A stretch of DNA of 64,000 nt from Bradyrhizobium sp. CCGUVB4N (GCF_024199945.1 NZ_JANADP010000001.1:3596001-3660000); one strand, 5' to 3'; counted from the stretch's first letter, positions 35,636 through 45,432 are shown. The notes: generated by a model from the sequence alone, not told the origin. Translations and numbers: made by a program.

Positions 35636-36666
35636 ATTCGCTCGCAAAAGTCCCTGTGACGGTCGTCACCGGTTTTCTCGGCTCCGGCAAGACCACGCTG
35701 ATCCAGCATCTGCTCAGCAATCCCAACGGCAAGAAGCTCGCGGTGCTCGTCAACGAGTTCGGAAGCGAGGGCGTCGACGGCGAGATCCTGAAGTCCTGCG
35801 CCGATGCCAACTGCCCTGAGGAGAACATCGTCGAGCTCGCCAATGGCTGCATCTGCTGCACCGTCGCCGACGACTTCATTCCGACCATGGAGAAGCTGCT
35901 GGCGCGGCCCGTGAGGCCCGATCACATCCTGATCGAGACCTCGGGGCTGGCTCTGCCGAAGCCGCTGCTGAAGGCGTTCGACTGGCCGGAGATCCGCTCG
36001 CGGATCACGGTCGACGGCGTGATCGCACTGGCCGATGCCGAGGCTGTCGCCGCCGGTCGCTTCGCGCCGGATCCGGTTGCTGTCGAAGCACAGCGCGCGG
36101 CCGACGAAAATCTCGATCACGAGACGCCGCTGTCGGAAGTGTTCGAAGACCAGATCGCCTGTGCCGATATCGTGCTGCTGACCAAGGCCGATCTGGCCGG
36201 CAGCGCCGGCATCGAGGCTGCCAAGGCGTTGATTACCGCCGAGATGCCGCGCCGCGTGCCGATGCTGCCCATCACCGACGGCGCGATCGACGCGCGCGTC
36301 ATCCTTGGTCTCGGCGCCGCCGCCGAGAACGATCTCGCCGCGCGCCCCTCGCATCATGACGGCGAGGAAGAGCACGAGCACGACGATTTTGCTTCGGTCG
36401 TGATTGATCTGCCTGAAGTGACCGATGTCGATGCGCTGGTCGCATCCGTCCAGAAGCTGGCCCGTGAACAGAACGTGCTGCGTGCCAAGGGCTACATCGC
36501 AGTGGCGGGCAAGCCGATGCGCCTGCTGCTGCAGGCGGTCGGCGAGCGCGTGCGTCACCAGTTCGACAAGCCCTGGGGCGCGGGCGGCAGGCAATCGAAG
36601 CTCGTCGTGATCGGCGAGCACGGCGATATCGATGAGGCCGCGATCAAGGCGGGATTGGGAGTCTGA
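35632..36666 (+). CDS. cobW: CobW, G3E-family GTPase (cobalt metallochaperone)
   Basis: 344 residues. Walker A GFLGSGKTTL (14-23), the metal site CICC (73-76, in NGCICC), the G3E glutamate in LIETSGLALPKP, and TKAD for guanine. A His/Glu/Asp-rich linker (HHDGEEEHEHDD, from about 240) precedes the C-terminal CobW domain. Family work identifies CobW as a GTP-dependent Co(II) chaperone supplying cobaltochelatase, and cobN starts inside its stop codon (TGATG). Second gene under riboswitch 1. The only reasonable start is ATG 35632, preceded by CCGGAGG; an upstream frame extension overlaps DUF1636. Confidence 0.96.
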   Translation: MNSLAKVPVTVVTGFLGSGKTTLIQHLLSNPNGKKLAVLVNEFGSEGVDGEILKSCADANCPEENIVELANGCICCTVADDFIPTMEKLLARPVRPDHILIETSGLALPKPLLKAFDWPEIRSRITVDGVIALADAEAVAAGRFAPDPVAVEAQRAADENLDHETPLSEVFEDQIACADIVLLTKADLAGSAGIEAAKALITAEMPRRVPMLPITDGAIDARVILGLGAAAENDLAARPSHHDGEEEHEHDDFASVVIDLPEVTDVDALVASVQKLAREQNVLRAKGYIAVAGKPMRLLLQAVGERVRHQFDKPWGAGGRQSKLVVIGEHGDIDEAAIKAGLGV

Positions 36667-39600
36667 TGCACGTCGTCTTCCGCGAGAGCCGCGGTCTGGA
36701 AGAGACCGCGACGCCAAGGGACATCGGCCAGGACCCGGCCGATCTCGTGGTGCTCTCGTACTCGGATTCCGATCTCGCGGCGTTTGCGGCCGGCTGGCGG
36801 CGCGGCCGCGACAGCCTGCCGTCGCTGCGGCTGGCGAACCTCGCGGAGCTCCGTCATCCACTCTCGGTCGATACCTATGTCGAGCGCACGCTGTCGCAGG
36901 CGCGCGGCATTCTGGTGCGGCTGATCGGCGGTGAGTCCTATTGGCCCTATGGCCTCGCGGCGCTCCAGCAGCTGGCAAGAGATCGCAACATCGTGCTCGC
37001 CGTGCTGCCGGCCGATGGTCGCGACGATACGCGGCTCGATGCGTACTCCACCTTGCCGGTCTCGACGCTGCGCCGGCTGAAAGTGCTCTGCGACACCGGT
37101 GGTCCCGTTGCTGCGCAAGCCGCGATCGCGCAGCTCGCGCTGGCCTCGGGCCTCTATGCCGGCCCCGTCGTCGGCGAAATGAACGTGCCCGAGATGGGCT
37201 TTTACGATCCCGCACGTCGCGTGATCGCCGCGCCGTTGACGGGCGATGGAAAGCCGCGCGCGCTGGTGACGTTCTATCGCTCCTATCTCACCGCCGCGGA
37301 CACCGGCCCGGTCGATGCACTGATCGCTGTTCTGCGCGAGAAGGGCTTTGACGCGCACGGCGTGTTCGTGACCTCGCTGAAGGCTGCGGGCGTCGCGGAG
37401 TGGTTGCGGGACCATCTCGCCAAGAATCCTCCGGCTGCGATCGTCAATGCGACGGCGTTCTCGGCGATGGGCGACGACGGCACGACGCCGTTCGATGTCG
37501 CGTCATGTCCGGTGTTCCAAGTCGCGCTCTCATCGGCGCGCCGTGAGGATTGGGTGGAGTCGCTGCGCGGCCTGTCGCCCGGTGACCTCGCGATGCATGT
37601 GGTGCTGCCCGAGGTCGACGGCCGGCTGTTCGCGGGCGTGGTGAGCTTCAAGTCGGCCGCGGCGCACGATCCGGATCTGCAATTTTCGCATCTGGCCCAT
37701 CAGCCGGACGAGGAGCGTGTGAATGCCATCGCCGCCCGCGTTGCGGCCTGGCGGCGACTTGCGGAGACACCGGCCGCCGAGAAGCGGCTGGCCATTGTGC
37801 TCTCGAACTATCCCGGACGTCCGCACCAGATCGCGCATGCGGTCGGTCTCGACGCGCTTGCCTCGGTCGAGGCGATGGTGGGCGATCTCGCTGAGGCCGG
37901 CTTCGATGTCGCGCCGGTCCGTGCGCTGGGCGAGACGTTGCTGAACCAGCATCTGACCTGGAGCGTCGCCGCGTACCGCGCGGCGCTCGCGCGTCTTCCT
38001 CAGGTCCTGCAGGACGATCTTGCGAAAGCCTGGGGCGCGCCGGAGAGCGATCCGAGCTGCCGCGATGGCGCATTCCACTTCGCCGCGATTGCCTGCGGCC
38101 ATTCGATCATCGCGGTCCAACCCGAGCGCGGCGATGCGACGACACGCGATTCCGACTACCACGATCTCGCCCGCACGCCGCGTCATGCCTATGTCGCGTT
38201 CTATCTCTGGCTCCGCGGGCAGGGGTGTGATGCCGTCGTGCACATGGGGGCGCACGGCACGCTGGAATGGCTGCCTGAAAAATCCGTGGCGCTGTCCGCA
38301 AGCTGCTGGCCGGAAGCGCTGATCGGCGATCTGCCCGTCATCTATCCCTTCATCGTCAACGATCCCGGTGAGGCCGCGCAGGCCAAGCGGCGCATCGGCG
38401 CTGTCACCATCGGCCATCTGCCGCCGCCGCTCGCGCAATCCGCGGTGCCGGAAGGCCTGCGTCGGCTGGAACGCCTGCTCGACGAGTATTCGACCGCCGA
38501 TGGTCTCGATCCCGCCCGTCGCCAGCGCCTGATCGCCGCGATCCGCGAGGAGGCGCGCGCAGCCGGCCTCGAAGACGATCTCGGGCTTGATGCCTCGGCA
38601 GCTCCGGCCGAAGCGATCCCGCGGATCGACCGCTTCGTTTGCGATCTCAAGGAAAGCCAGTTCGGCGACGGCCTGCATGTGTTCGGTCGCGGTGACTGCG
38701 GCGACGCCGAGCGGGACGCAATGCTTGCCGCGCTTGGGGGGCAGCGCGTTGCGCCGGGCCCATCTGGCTCGCCCTATCGCGGACGCGGCGATGTTCTGCC
38801 GACGGGACGCAATCTCTTTGCCGTCGATCCGCGCGCCGTGCCGACGCCGTCGGCGCATGCACAGGGGATAAAACTCGCCGAAGAGCTGTTGCGCCGCCAT
38901 CTGCAGGATCACGGCGATTGGCCGAAGGGCCTCGTGGTCGATCTCTGGGGCTCCGCGACCATGCGGACCGCAGGCGAAGAATTCGCAATGGCGCTGCATC
39001 TCGCCGGTCTCGCGCCGCGCTGGGATCACGCCTCCGGCCGCGTCACCGGCTACGACATCATCACGCCGGCCGAACTCGGCCGCCCTCGCATCGACGTCAC
39101 GCTGCGCGTGTCGGGCCTGTTCCGCGATGTCTTCGCAGGCCTCGCGCACTTGTTCGGGGCCGCCACTGAAGCGCTGGCCTCGCGCGAGGAGGAGGGCGAG
39201 GAAAATCCCTATCGCCACCGCGCTTCCCGCGTGTTTGCGCCGCGACCCGGGCAGTACGGCGTCGGCCTCTCGGCGATCCCCGATGCGTTCACGCCCGAGA
39301 CGCGCGATGCCGCCGGCGAGGCCTGGCTGTCGGCATCGTCGTGGGCGTTCTCGGCCGATGGGGAGATCAGGCACGATCGCGCCGGCATCGAGCAGCGGCT
39401 CGCATCCGCCGATGCGTTCGTTCACGTGCAGGATCTGCCGGAAACCGATCTGCTGCTCGCCGCCGACTATGCCGCGCATGAAGCAGGCATCGCGGCAGCT
39501 GCTGCCCATCTCGGTGCTGCCGGACCTTCGCTCTATCATCTCGATACGACCCGCCCCGAGCAGCCGCACGCGCGGACGCTGACGGAAGAGATTTCGCGCG

Positions 39601-39914
39601 TGGTCCGTGCGCGCGCCGCCGACCCGGCCTGGATCGCCGGCATGATGCGCCACGGGTTTCGCGGCGCCGCCGAAATCACCGCGACGCTGGAGCACATGGC
39701 CGCCTTCGCCCATCTCGCCGGCGCGGTGCCGCCGCATCTGTTCGATCTCTACTATGACGCGACGCTCGGCGACGTCGATATCCGTGCCTTCATGGCGCGC
39801 GAAAATCCGGCGGCGCTGGCCGCGATGGAGACCTGCTTTACGCGCCTGCATGAGGCCTCGCTCTGGCGAACGCGCCGCAACTCGATTGCGGCTGCGCTGA
39901 AGGAGGCGTCATGA
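36666..39914 (+). CDS. cobN: Cobaltochelatase large subunit CobN
   Basis: 1,082 residues. The chelatase subunit that binds hydrogenobyrinate a,c-diamide and inserts Co(II), driven by the AAA partners CobS and CobT. The signature HMGAHGTLEWLPEKS lies near residues 525-540, followed by YPFIVNDPGEAAQAKRR, and the C-terminal half has GYDIITPAELGRPRIDV and VSGLFRDVFAGL. The protein is shorter than the roughly 1,275-residue P. denitrificans CobN, with variability mainly N-terminal. The start overlaps the cobW stop by one base and the end overlaps cobG by four. CobS and CobT chelatase genes are absent from the window. Confidence 0.96.
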   Translation: MHVVFRESRGLEETATPRDIGQDPADLVVLSYSDSDLAAFAAGWRRGRDSLPSLRLANLAELRHPLSVDTYVERTLSQARGILVRLIGGESYWPYGLAALQQLARDRNIVLAVLPADGRDDTRLDAYSTLPVSTLRRLKVLCDTGGPVAAQAAIAQLALASGLYAGPVVGEMNVPEMGFYDPARRVIAAPLTGDGKPRALVTFYRSYLTAADTGPVDALIAVLREKGFDAHGVFVTSLKAAGVAEWLRDHLAKNPPAAIVNATAFSAMGDDGTTPFDVASCPVFQVALSSARREDWVESLRGLSPGDLAMHVVLPEVDGRLFAGVVSFKSAAAHDPDLQFSHLAHQPDEERVNAIAARVAAWRRLAETPAAEKRLAIVLSNYPGRPHQIAHAVGLDALASVEAMVGDLAEAGFDVAPVRALGETLLNQHLTWSVAAYRAALARLPQVLQDDLAKAWGAPESDPSCRDGAFHFAAIACGHSIIAVQPERGDATTRDSDYHDLARTPRHAYVAFYLWLRGQGCDAVVHMGAHGTLEWLPEKSVALSASCWPEALIGDLPVIYPFIVNDPGEAAQAKRRIGAVTIGHLPPPLAQSAVPEGLRRLERLLDEYSTADGLDPARRQRLIAAIREEARAAGLEDDLGLDASAAPAEAIPRIDRFVCDLKESQFGDGLHVFGRGDCGDAERDAMLAALGGQRVAPGPSGSPYRGRGDVLPTGRNLFAVDPRAVPTPSAHAQGIKLAEELLRRHLQDHGDWPKGLVVDLWGSATMRTAGEEFAMALHLAGLAPRWDHASGRVTGYDIITPAELGRPRIDVTLRVSGLFRDVFAGLAHLFGAATEALASREEEGEENPYRHRASRVFAPRPGQYGVGLSAIPDAFTPETRDAAGEAWLSASSWAFSADGEIRHDRAGIEQRLASADAFVHVQDLPETDLLLAADYAAHEAGIAAAAAHLGAAGPSLYHLDTTRPEQPHARTLTEEISRVVRARAADPAWIAGMMRHGFRGAAEITATLEHMAAFAHLAGAVPPHLFDLYYDATLGDVDIRAFMARENPAALAAMETCFTRLHEASLWRTRRNSIAAALKEAS

Positions 39915-41071
39915 GCGCGGCTTCGGTGAAGGGCTGGTGTCCCGGCGCGCTGCGACCGATGCAATCGGGCGACGGGCTCGTGGTCCGCGTGCGCCCGTTC
40001 GGCGGCCGGATCGATGCGGCACAGGCCGCCGGGCTTGCGCATCTTGCCGAGCGCCACGGCAATGGGCTGATCGACGTGACCAGCCGCGCCAATCTCCAGA
40101 TCAGGGGCGTCAGCGAGAGCAGCCATCGGCTGCTGCTTGATGGTCTGGCGCAACTGACGCTGCTGGATCCTGACGCCGACACCGAATCCCGGCGCAACAT
40201 CCTGGTCACGCCGTTCTGGCGCGACGGCGACGAGACCCAGGCGCTTGCGGCCGAGCTCGAAGAAGCGTTGGCAGACTCGATGCTCGAACTGCCGACCAAA
40301 TTCGGCTTCGCCATCGATGACGGCAAGTCGCGCGTGCTCGCCGGCAATTCCGCTGACGTGCGGATCGAGCGTGACGCCGTCGGCCGTCTCCTTGTGCGCC
40401 CGGACGGCGCCAGGTTCGGCCGCAGCGTTGCACGTGGCGAGGCTGTGGCGACCGCACTTGCTGTTTCACGCTGGTTCGTCGCGTCCGGCGTCAGGGATGG
40501 GCGAGGGCGGATGGCAACGCATCTTGCGGCCGGCGCGAAATTGCCCGAAGCGCTGCGTGGTGAGGCGGAGCCTGCGCCCATCATGGCAGCCGTGCGTCCC
40601 GGCCTTTATCCGCAAGGGGCCATGGTCGGCGTTGCCTTCGGGCAGATGCCGCATGCGACGCTCAATCAGCTTTCCGGCTGCGGGCACGCGCTGCGGATGA
40701 CGCCGTGGCGGATGGTCCTGAGCGAGGGCAAGCGGACGATGCCGTCCGCGTCCGGCCTGATCACCGAAGCCTACGACCCGGCGCTGCGCGTCATCGCCTG
40801 CAGCGGCGCGCCGCGTTGCCGCGAGGCGCATGCCGACACCCGCGCGCTTGCCGCGGCGCTGGCGCCGAACATCGGCGCAGCCTCGCGGCTTCACGTCTCG
40901 GGCTGCGCCAAGGGCTGCGCCCATTCCGGCGCAGCCGCGATCACGCTGGTCGCGACGGGCGCAGGATTCGATCTCGTGCGCGGCGGCTCGACGCGCGATG
41001 AGCCGATCCTGCGCGGGCTCGACCGTGACGACATCGTTCGCGATCCCTCCATCCTGATGGGAGGGCACTGA
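39911..41071 (+). CDS. cobG: Precorrin-3B synthase CobG (oxygen-dependent)
   Basis: 386 residues of the sulfite/nitrite-reductase hemoprotein-like family. The N-terminal half-domain contains WCPGALRPMQSGDGLVVRV and LIDVTSRANLQIRG. The [4Fe-4S] cysteines are seen as CSGAPRC (near 297) and SGCAKGC (near 330). CobG hydroxylates C20 and forms the gamma-lactone using O2, which commits the pathway to the aerobic route. It overlaps cobN by four bases and cobH by one (TGATG). Confidence 0.94.
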   Translation: MSAASVKGWCPGALRPMQSGDGLVVRVRPFGGRIDAAQAAGLAHLAERHGNGLIDVTSRANLQIRGVSESSHRLLLDGLAQLTLLDPDADTESRRNILVTPFWRDGDETQALAAELEEALADSMLELPTKFGFAIDDGKSRVLAGNSADVRIERDAVGRLLVRPDGARFGRSVARGEAVATALAVSRWFVASGVRDGRGRMATHLAAGAKLPEALRGEAEPAPIMAAVRPGLYPQGAMVGVAFGQMPHATLNQLSGCGHALRMTPWRMVLSEGKRTMPSASGLITEAYDPALRVIACSGAPRCREAHADTRALAAALAPNIGAASRLHVSGCAKGCAHSGAAAITLVATGAGFDLVRGGSTRDEPILRGLDRDDIVRDPSILMGGH

Positions 41072-41700
41072 TGCCGCACACTTATGAGACCGACGGCGCG
41101 GCGATCTACCGGCAATCCTTCGCGACCATCAGGGCCGAGGCCGATCTGGGGCGCTTCGCGCCTGATGAGGAGCAGGTCGTGGTGCGGATGATCCATGCCG
41201 CCGGCATGGTCGGCCTGGAGACGCACATCCGCTTCACGCCTGATATGGCCACCGCCGCGCGCGCCGCGTTGCAGAAGGGCGCGCCGATCCTGTGCGATGC
41301 GCGCATGGTCTCGGAGGGAATTACGCGCGCGCGGTTGCCTGCGGCCAACGCCGTCATCTGCACGCTTGGTGACGAGACCGTTCCCGCGCTGGCGCAGTCC
41401 ATGCGCAACACGCGCTCGGCCGCGGCGCTGGAGCTGTGGCGGCCGCATCTCCACGGCGCGATTGTCGCGATCGGCAATGCGCCGACGGCGCTGTTTCATC
41501 TGCTCAACATGCTGGAGGACCGCGACTGTCCGCGGCCTGCGGCGATCATCGGCTGCCCCGTCGGTTTCGTCGGTGCGGCCGAATCCAAGGCCGCGCTGAT
41601 GGCCGATCCGCCGGTCCCGGCACTGACGGTCGAAGGCCGCCTCGGCGGCTCCGCGATTACGGTCGCCGCGGTGAACGCGCTCGCAAGCCGGAGCGAATAG
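41071..41700 (+). CDS. cobH: Precorrin-8X methylmutase CobH
   Basis: 209 residues. It moves the C11 methyl to C12 to give hydrogenobyrinate. The catalytic histidine is in VVRMIHAAGMVG, and the family blocks ILCDARMVSEGI, AIVAIGNAPTALFHLL and IIGCPVGFVGAAESK are intact. Its start shares one base with the cobG stop, and cobI follows after two bases. Length is normal for the family. Confidence 0.97.
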   Translation: MPHTYETDGAAIYRQSFATIRAEADLGRFAPDEEQVVVRMIHAAGMVGLETHIRFTPDMATAARAALQKGAPILCDARMVSEGITRARLPAANAVICTLGDETVPALAQSMRNTRSAAALELWRPHLHGAIVAIGNAPTALFHLLNMLEDRDCPRPAAIIGCPVGFVGAAESKAALMADPPVPALTVEGRLGGSAITVAAVNALASRSE

Positions 41701-41702
41701 AG

Positions 41703-42434
41703 ATGGGACGCATCATCTGCTGCGGTCTCGGCCCGGGCGATCCCGATCTGATGAGCGTGCGCGCCGATCGCACCGTGCGCGGCGCAAAGCACGTCGCCTA
41801 TTTCCGCAAGAAGGGCCGGCCCGGTCAGGCGCGGCGCATCGTCGAGGGCATGCTGGCGACCGACGTCACCGAATATCCCATGGAATATCCGGTCACGACC
41901 GAGATCGCTTTCGACAGCCCGGACTATGCCCAGCTGCTGGCCGACTTTTACGACGAATGGGCGGAGCGCCTCGCGCGACTGGCCCGCGCCGTCGATGTCG
42001 TCGTGCTCTGCGAGGGCGATCCCTATTTCTACGGCTCCTTCATGCATCTGCACACGCGCCTGCAGGGCCGCGTCGATATCGAGGTGATCGCTGGCATTCC
42101 CGGCATGGTCGGCTGCTGGAACGGGGTGGGACAACCGATCGCGCTTGGCGACGACGTGACGACGGTGCTGATGGGCACGCTTCCCGAGGCCGAGCTCGAA
42201 AGGCGCATGCGCGATTCCGACGCGCTCGTGATCATGAAGACCGGCCGCAATCTCGCAAAGGTGCGCCGCGCGCTCGCGTCCGCCGGCCGGCTCGATGATG
42301 CCTGGCTGGTCGAGCGCGGCACCATGCCGGGCGAACGCGTGGTGCGGCTCGCCGAGATCGATGCCGCCGATTGTCCGTACTTTGCGATCGTTCTCGTGCA
42401 CGGCAAGGGCCGGCATCCGGACGCTGCCGAATGA
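41703..42434 (+). CDS. cobI: Precorrin-2 C20-methyltransferase CobI
   Basis: 243 residues, SAM-dependent tetrapyrrole methylase. It begins MGRIICCGLGPGDPDLMSVRA, and the second SAM loop is CEGDPYFYGSFMHL, with VIAGIPGMVG next and the C-terminal MKTGRNLAKVR. It methylates C20 of precorrin-2. The start at ATG 41703 lies two bases after cobH; an open frame upstream overlaps cobH and is ignored. The stop overlaps the cobJ start as ATGA. Confidence 0.96.
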   Translation: MGRIICCGLGPGDPDLMSVRADRTVRGAKHVAYFRKKGRPGQARRIVEGMLATDVTEYPMEYPVTTEIAFDSPDYAQLLADFYDEWAERLARLARAVDVVVLCEGDPYFYGSFMHLHTRLQGRVDIEVIAGIPGMVGCWNGVGQPIALGDDVTTVLMGTLPEAELERRMRDSDALVIMKTGRNLAKVRRALASAGRLDDAWLVERGTMPGERVVRLAEIDAADCPYFAIVLVHGKGRHPDAAE

Positions 42435-43165
42435 CGGGAACGCTGACCCTTGCGGGCCTCGGGCCGGGCAGCGATGCACTGCTGACGCCGGAGGTTTCCG
42501 CCGCGCTCGCCGCCGCGACGGATATTCTGGGTTACGCGCCCTATGTCGCGCGCGTTCCGCCGCGCGCCGGGCTCTCTCTACATCCGTCCGACAATCGCGA
42601 AGAGCTGCACCGGGCAACCGAGGCTCTGCGGCTTGCCGCCGCAGGCGGACAAGTTGTCGTCGTGTCCTCCGGCGACCCCGGCGTCTTTGCGATGGCCTCC
42701 GCCGTGTTCGAAGCGCTCGAGCAGGCGCCGCAATATCGGGAGCTGTCGATCCGTGTGCTGCCGGGGATCACCGCGATGCTGGCCGCAGCAGCGCGCGCCG
42801 GTGCGCCGCTCGGCCATGATTTCTGCGCGATCAATCTCTCCGACAATCTCAAGCCATGGGCCTTGATCGAGCAGCGCCTGCGGCTTGCCGCCGAAGCTGA
42901 TTTTTCGATTGCGCTGTACAATCCGCGCTCGGCGAGCCGGCCAGAAGGATTTGGCCGCGCGCTCGCGGTGTTGAAGGAGGCCGGCTGTGGCGAGCGGCTG
43001 GTGATCTTCGCACGCGCGATCAGCGCAGCCGACGAGACCATCGTGACCGTGACGCTGAACGACGCAACGCCCGAGATGGCCGACATGCGCACGCTCGTCA
43101 TCGTCGGAAATTCGCAGACGCGCCGTATCGGCCGTTGGGTCTATGCGCCGAGGCGGTCGCCATGA
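42431..43165 (+). CDS. cobJ: Precorrin-3B C17-methyltransferase CobJ
   Basis: 244 residues, tetrapyrrole methylase that contracts the ring by methylating C17. It shows LTLAGLGPGSDALLTPE, YAPYVARVPP, VVVSSGDPGVFAMA, VLPGITAMLAAAARAGAPLGHDF and a C-terminal VIVGNSQTRRI. The coding end overlaps the convergent cobK by 25 bases, so cobJ is the last plus-strand gene of this sub-operon and cobL begins a new one beyond cobK. Confidence 0.96.
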   Translation: MTGTLTLAGLGPGSDALLTPEVSAALAAATDILGYAPYVARVPPRAGLSLHPSDNREELHRATEALRLAAAGGQVVVVSSGDPGVFAMASAVFEALEQAPQYRELSIRVLPGITAMLAAAARAGAPLGHDFCAINLSDNLKPWALIEQRLRLAAEADFSIALYNPRSASRPEGFGRALAVLKEAGCGERLVIFARAISAADETIVTVTLNDATPEMADMRTLVIVGNSQTRRIGRWVYAPRRSP

Positions 43166-43887
43166 TCGAGCCATTGCATCACTTCAACGACGCTCTCCAC
43201 CCGCAGCCGCTTCGGCAGCGTTGGTCGCGAGATCATGATCACGGGCAGGCCGAGCCTACGGGCGGCATCGATCTTGGCGCGCGCGCCGTCGCCGCCGGAA
43301 TTGCGGGCGACAATCCAATTGATGCCGCGCGCGCGCATCATCGCCAGTTCGCCGTCGAGTGTGAACGGCCCGCGCGACACGAGTACATCGGCAGTGAAGG
43401 GCAGCGGCGCTTCGGGCGGATCGACGAAGCGCAGCGTGTAGGCGTGCTGCGTCTTCGCCGCGAACGGCGCGATGTGCTGGCGGCCGATGGCGAGGAACAC
43501 GTGTGCGGGCGCTTCGGGAAGGGTCGCGGCCGCGGCGTTGACATCCTCGGTTTCAATCCACTTGTCGCCGGGCACGCTGGTCCAGGGCGCGCGCTCGAGC
43601 GCGATCAGCGGCGTGCCGGTGTTCGCGCACGCCTCAACGGCATTGCGGCTCATCTCGGCTGCGAAGGGATGCGTCGCGTCGATCACATGCGTGATGGCTT
43701 CGCGCCTGATGTAATCGACAAGCCCGCTCACGCCGCCGAAGCCGCCGATGCGGGTCGGCAGCGGTTGATCGGCAGGCACCCGCGTACGGCCGCCGTAGGA
43801 ATACACGGCGTCAATCCCCGCGCGCGCGATCTCGGCGGCGAGCAGGCTCGCATCTGCAATTCCGCCCAGAATAAGGGCGCGCGTCAT
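43141..43887 (-). CDS. cobK: Precorrin-6A reductase CobK
   Basis: 248 residues. NADPH-dependent reduction of precorrin-6A. ALILGGIADASLLA is the nucleotide-binding start, and FGGVSGLVDYI, VIDATHPFAAEMS and VARNSGGDGARAKIDAAR are family blocks. It is the only ring-synthesis gene here on the minus strand, overlapping cobJ tail-to-tail. Its ATG (43887-43885) shares two bases with the cobL ATG (43886-43888). AGGGA about seven bases upstream, inside cobL, supports this start; ATGs at 43908 and 43911 would lengthen the overlap. Its promoter must lie within cobL. Confidence 0.95.
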   Translation of the reverse strand: MTRALILGGIADASLLAAEIARAGIDAVYSYGGRTRVPADQPLPTRIGGFGGVSGLVDYIRREAITHVIDATHPFAAEMSRNAVEACANTGTPLIALERAPWTSVPGDKWIETEDVNAAAATLPEAPAHVFLAIGRQHIAPFAAKTQHAYTLRFVDPPEAPLPFTADVLVSRGPFTLDGELAMMRARGINWIVARNSGGDGARAKIDAARRLGLPVIMISRPTLPKRLRVESVVEVMQWLDHGDRLGA

Positions 43888-45067
43888 GGGTAATCCCTGG
43901 CTGACCATCATCGGTATCGGCGAAGATGGCCTTGCCGGGCTGTCCGATGCAAGTCGAAAGGCGCTGGCTAACGCGGAAACCGTGTTCGGCGGCGAGCGTC
44001 ATCTCGCGCTCGCAGATGTCGGCGACCGCGGCCGCGCGTGGCCGATGCCGTTCGATGCTGACATCGTGCTGAGCTGCCGCGGCCGGCCGACGGCGGTGCT
44101 GGCTTCCGGCGATCCGTTCTGGCATGGCGCCGGCGCGGGCCTCGCCGAGAAATTGGCTGCTGGTGAGTGGATTGCGTACTCCGCACCATCGACCTTCTCG
44201 CTCGCCGCCGCGCGGCTGGGCTGGCGGCTTGAATCCGTTGTCTGCCTCGGGCTTCATGCTGCGCCATTCGAGCGTCTCGCGCCGCATCTGGCTCCGGGCG
44301 CGCGGATCATTTGTCTTGTGCGCGACGGCAAGGCCGCCGGCGATCTCGCAAGATGGCTGAGCGGTCGCGGATGGGGCGCCTCGGCATTCTGGAGCCTCGT
44401 AGCGCTCGGCGGGCCGCGCGAAAGTATTGCAGAGCATCGTGCGGACCGCCTTGTGGGCGATCTCGCGGGAAACCTCGTTGCGGTCGCAATTGAGGCGAGG
44501 GGCGGGCAGGGCATTCCTCGCAGCTCCGGACTTTCGGACGATCTCTTTGTTCACGACGGCCAGATCACCAAGCGGCCGGTGCGCGCGCTCGCGCTCTCGG
44601 CCCTGGCGCCGCGTTCCGGTGAGCGTCTGTGGGACATCGGTGCTGGTTCCGGCTCGATCTCGGTGGAGTGGGCGCTGTGCGGAGGAACTGCGATCGCCGT
44701 TGAGGTCCGAGAGGATCGCGTCGCGAACCTCCGCAGCAATGCTGCGACGTTCGGATTGGCGCATCGGATCACCGTCGTCACGGGACGGGCGCCGGAAGCG
44801 CTCGCAACGCTGGATGTGCCCGACGCCGTCTTCGTCGGTGGCGGTCTCGATCGTGCGATGGTCGATGCAATTTGGGCGCGGCTTGCGCCGGGCGCCCGGC
44901 TGGTTGCACATTCGGTGACGCTGGAGACGGAAGCGCTGTTCGGCGAGCTGCATCAGCAGCATGGTGGCGAGCTGATGCGGGTCGAGATTGCGCATGCCGC
45001 TCCGCTCGGCCGCTATCGCTCCTGGGAGGCCGTGCGGCCGGTGGTGCAGTGGAGTGCGGTCCGATGA
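43886..45067 (+). CDS. cobL: Precorrin-6Y C5,15-methyltransferase (decarboxylating) CobL, CbiE-CbiT fusion
   Basis: 393 residues in two parts. The CbiE methylase, about 1-205, has [26 protein letters not shown] and [10 protein letters not shown]. The CbiT methylase/decarboxylase, about 215-393, has the SAM motif [15 protein letters not shown] (near 250) and VFVGGGL. It methylates C5 and C15 and decarboxylates the C12 acetate. AAGGG at 43873-43877, inside cobK, is its ribosome site. It starts the run cobL-cobE-cobM-cobB-cobA-cobF-cobT, which either has a promoter inside cobK/cobJ or depends on read-through from riboswitch 1. Confidence 0.96.
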   Translation: MGNPWLTIIGIGEDGLAGLSDASRKALANAETVFGGERHLALADVGDRGRAWPMPFDADIVLSCRGRPTAVLASGDPFWHGAGAGLAEKLAAGEWIAYSAPSTFSLAAARLGWRLESVVCLGLHAAPFERLAPHLAPGARIICLVRDGKAAGDLARWLSGRGWGASAFWSLVALGGPRESIAEHRADRLVGDLAGNLVAVAIEARGGQGIPRSSGLSDDLFVHDGQITKRPVRALALSALAPRSGERLWDIGAGSGSISVEWALCGGTAIAVEVREDRVANLRSNAATFGLAHRITVVTGRAPEALATLDVPDAVFVGGGLDRAMVDAIWARLAPGARLVAHSVTLETEALFGELHQQHGGELMRVEIAHAAPLGRYRSWEAVRPVVQWSAVR

Positions 45068-45432
45068 AGGTCGCCGGGCTCGGATTCAAAAAAGATGTCA
45101 CGCTCGCCTCGTTACGCGAAGCGCTTGTGGCGGCGGGCGGTGCCGATGGCCTCGCGGCCGTGGCAACCGTCAGCGACAAGGCCGACGCAGAGGCACTGAA
45201 ACTGCTCGCGCACGAGTGTGGCGTTCCAATCAAGGCTATCGCTGCCGACATGCTGGCCGGTATCGCGACGCCGACGCAGTCGTCGCTGGTTGCCGAAAGG
45301 TTCGGCACGGGATCGGTCGCCGAAGCGGCAGCGCTCGCCGCCGCCGGCCCACGCGCGCGGCTCATCGCACCGCGCGCGGTCTCGCAGGATCGCACCGCGA
45401 CCGCGGCGATCGCGGAAGGAGACGGTCCATGA
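45064..45432 (+). CDS. cobE: CobE / CbiG C-terminal-domain protein
   Basis: A 122-residue small protein related to the C-terminal domain of CbiG. It contains [19 protein letters not shown] at the start and a downstream [19 protein letters not shown] block. In aerobic producers CobE is required for the pathway, though its exact catalytic part is not settled. The start overlaps cobL by four bases and the end overlaps cobM by four, so its dosage should track both neighbours. Confidence 0.9.
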   Translation: MKVAGLGFKKDVTLASLREALVAAGGADGLAAVATVSDKADAEALKLLAHECGVPIKAIAADMLAGIATPTQSSLVAERFGTGSVAEAAALAAAGPRARLIAPRAVSQDRTATAAIAEGDGP

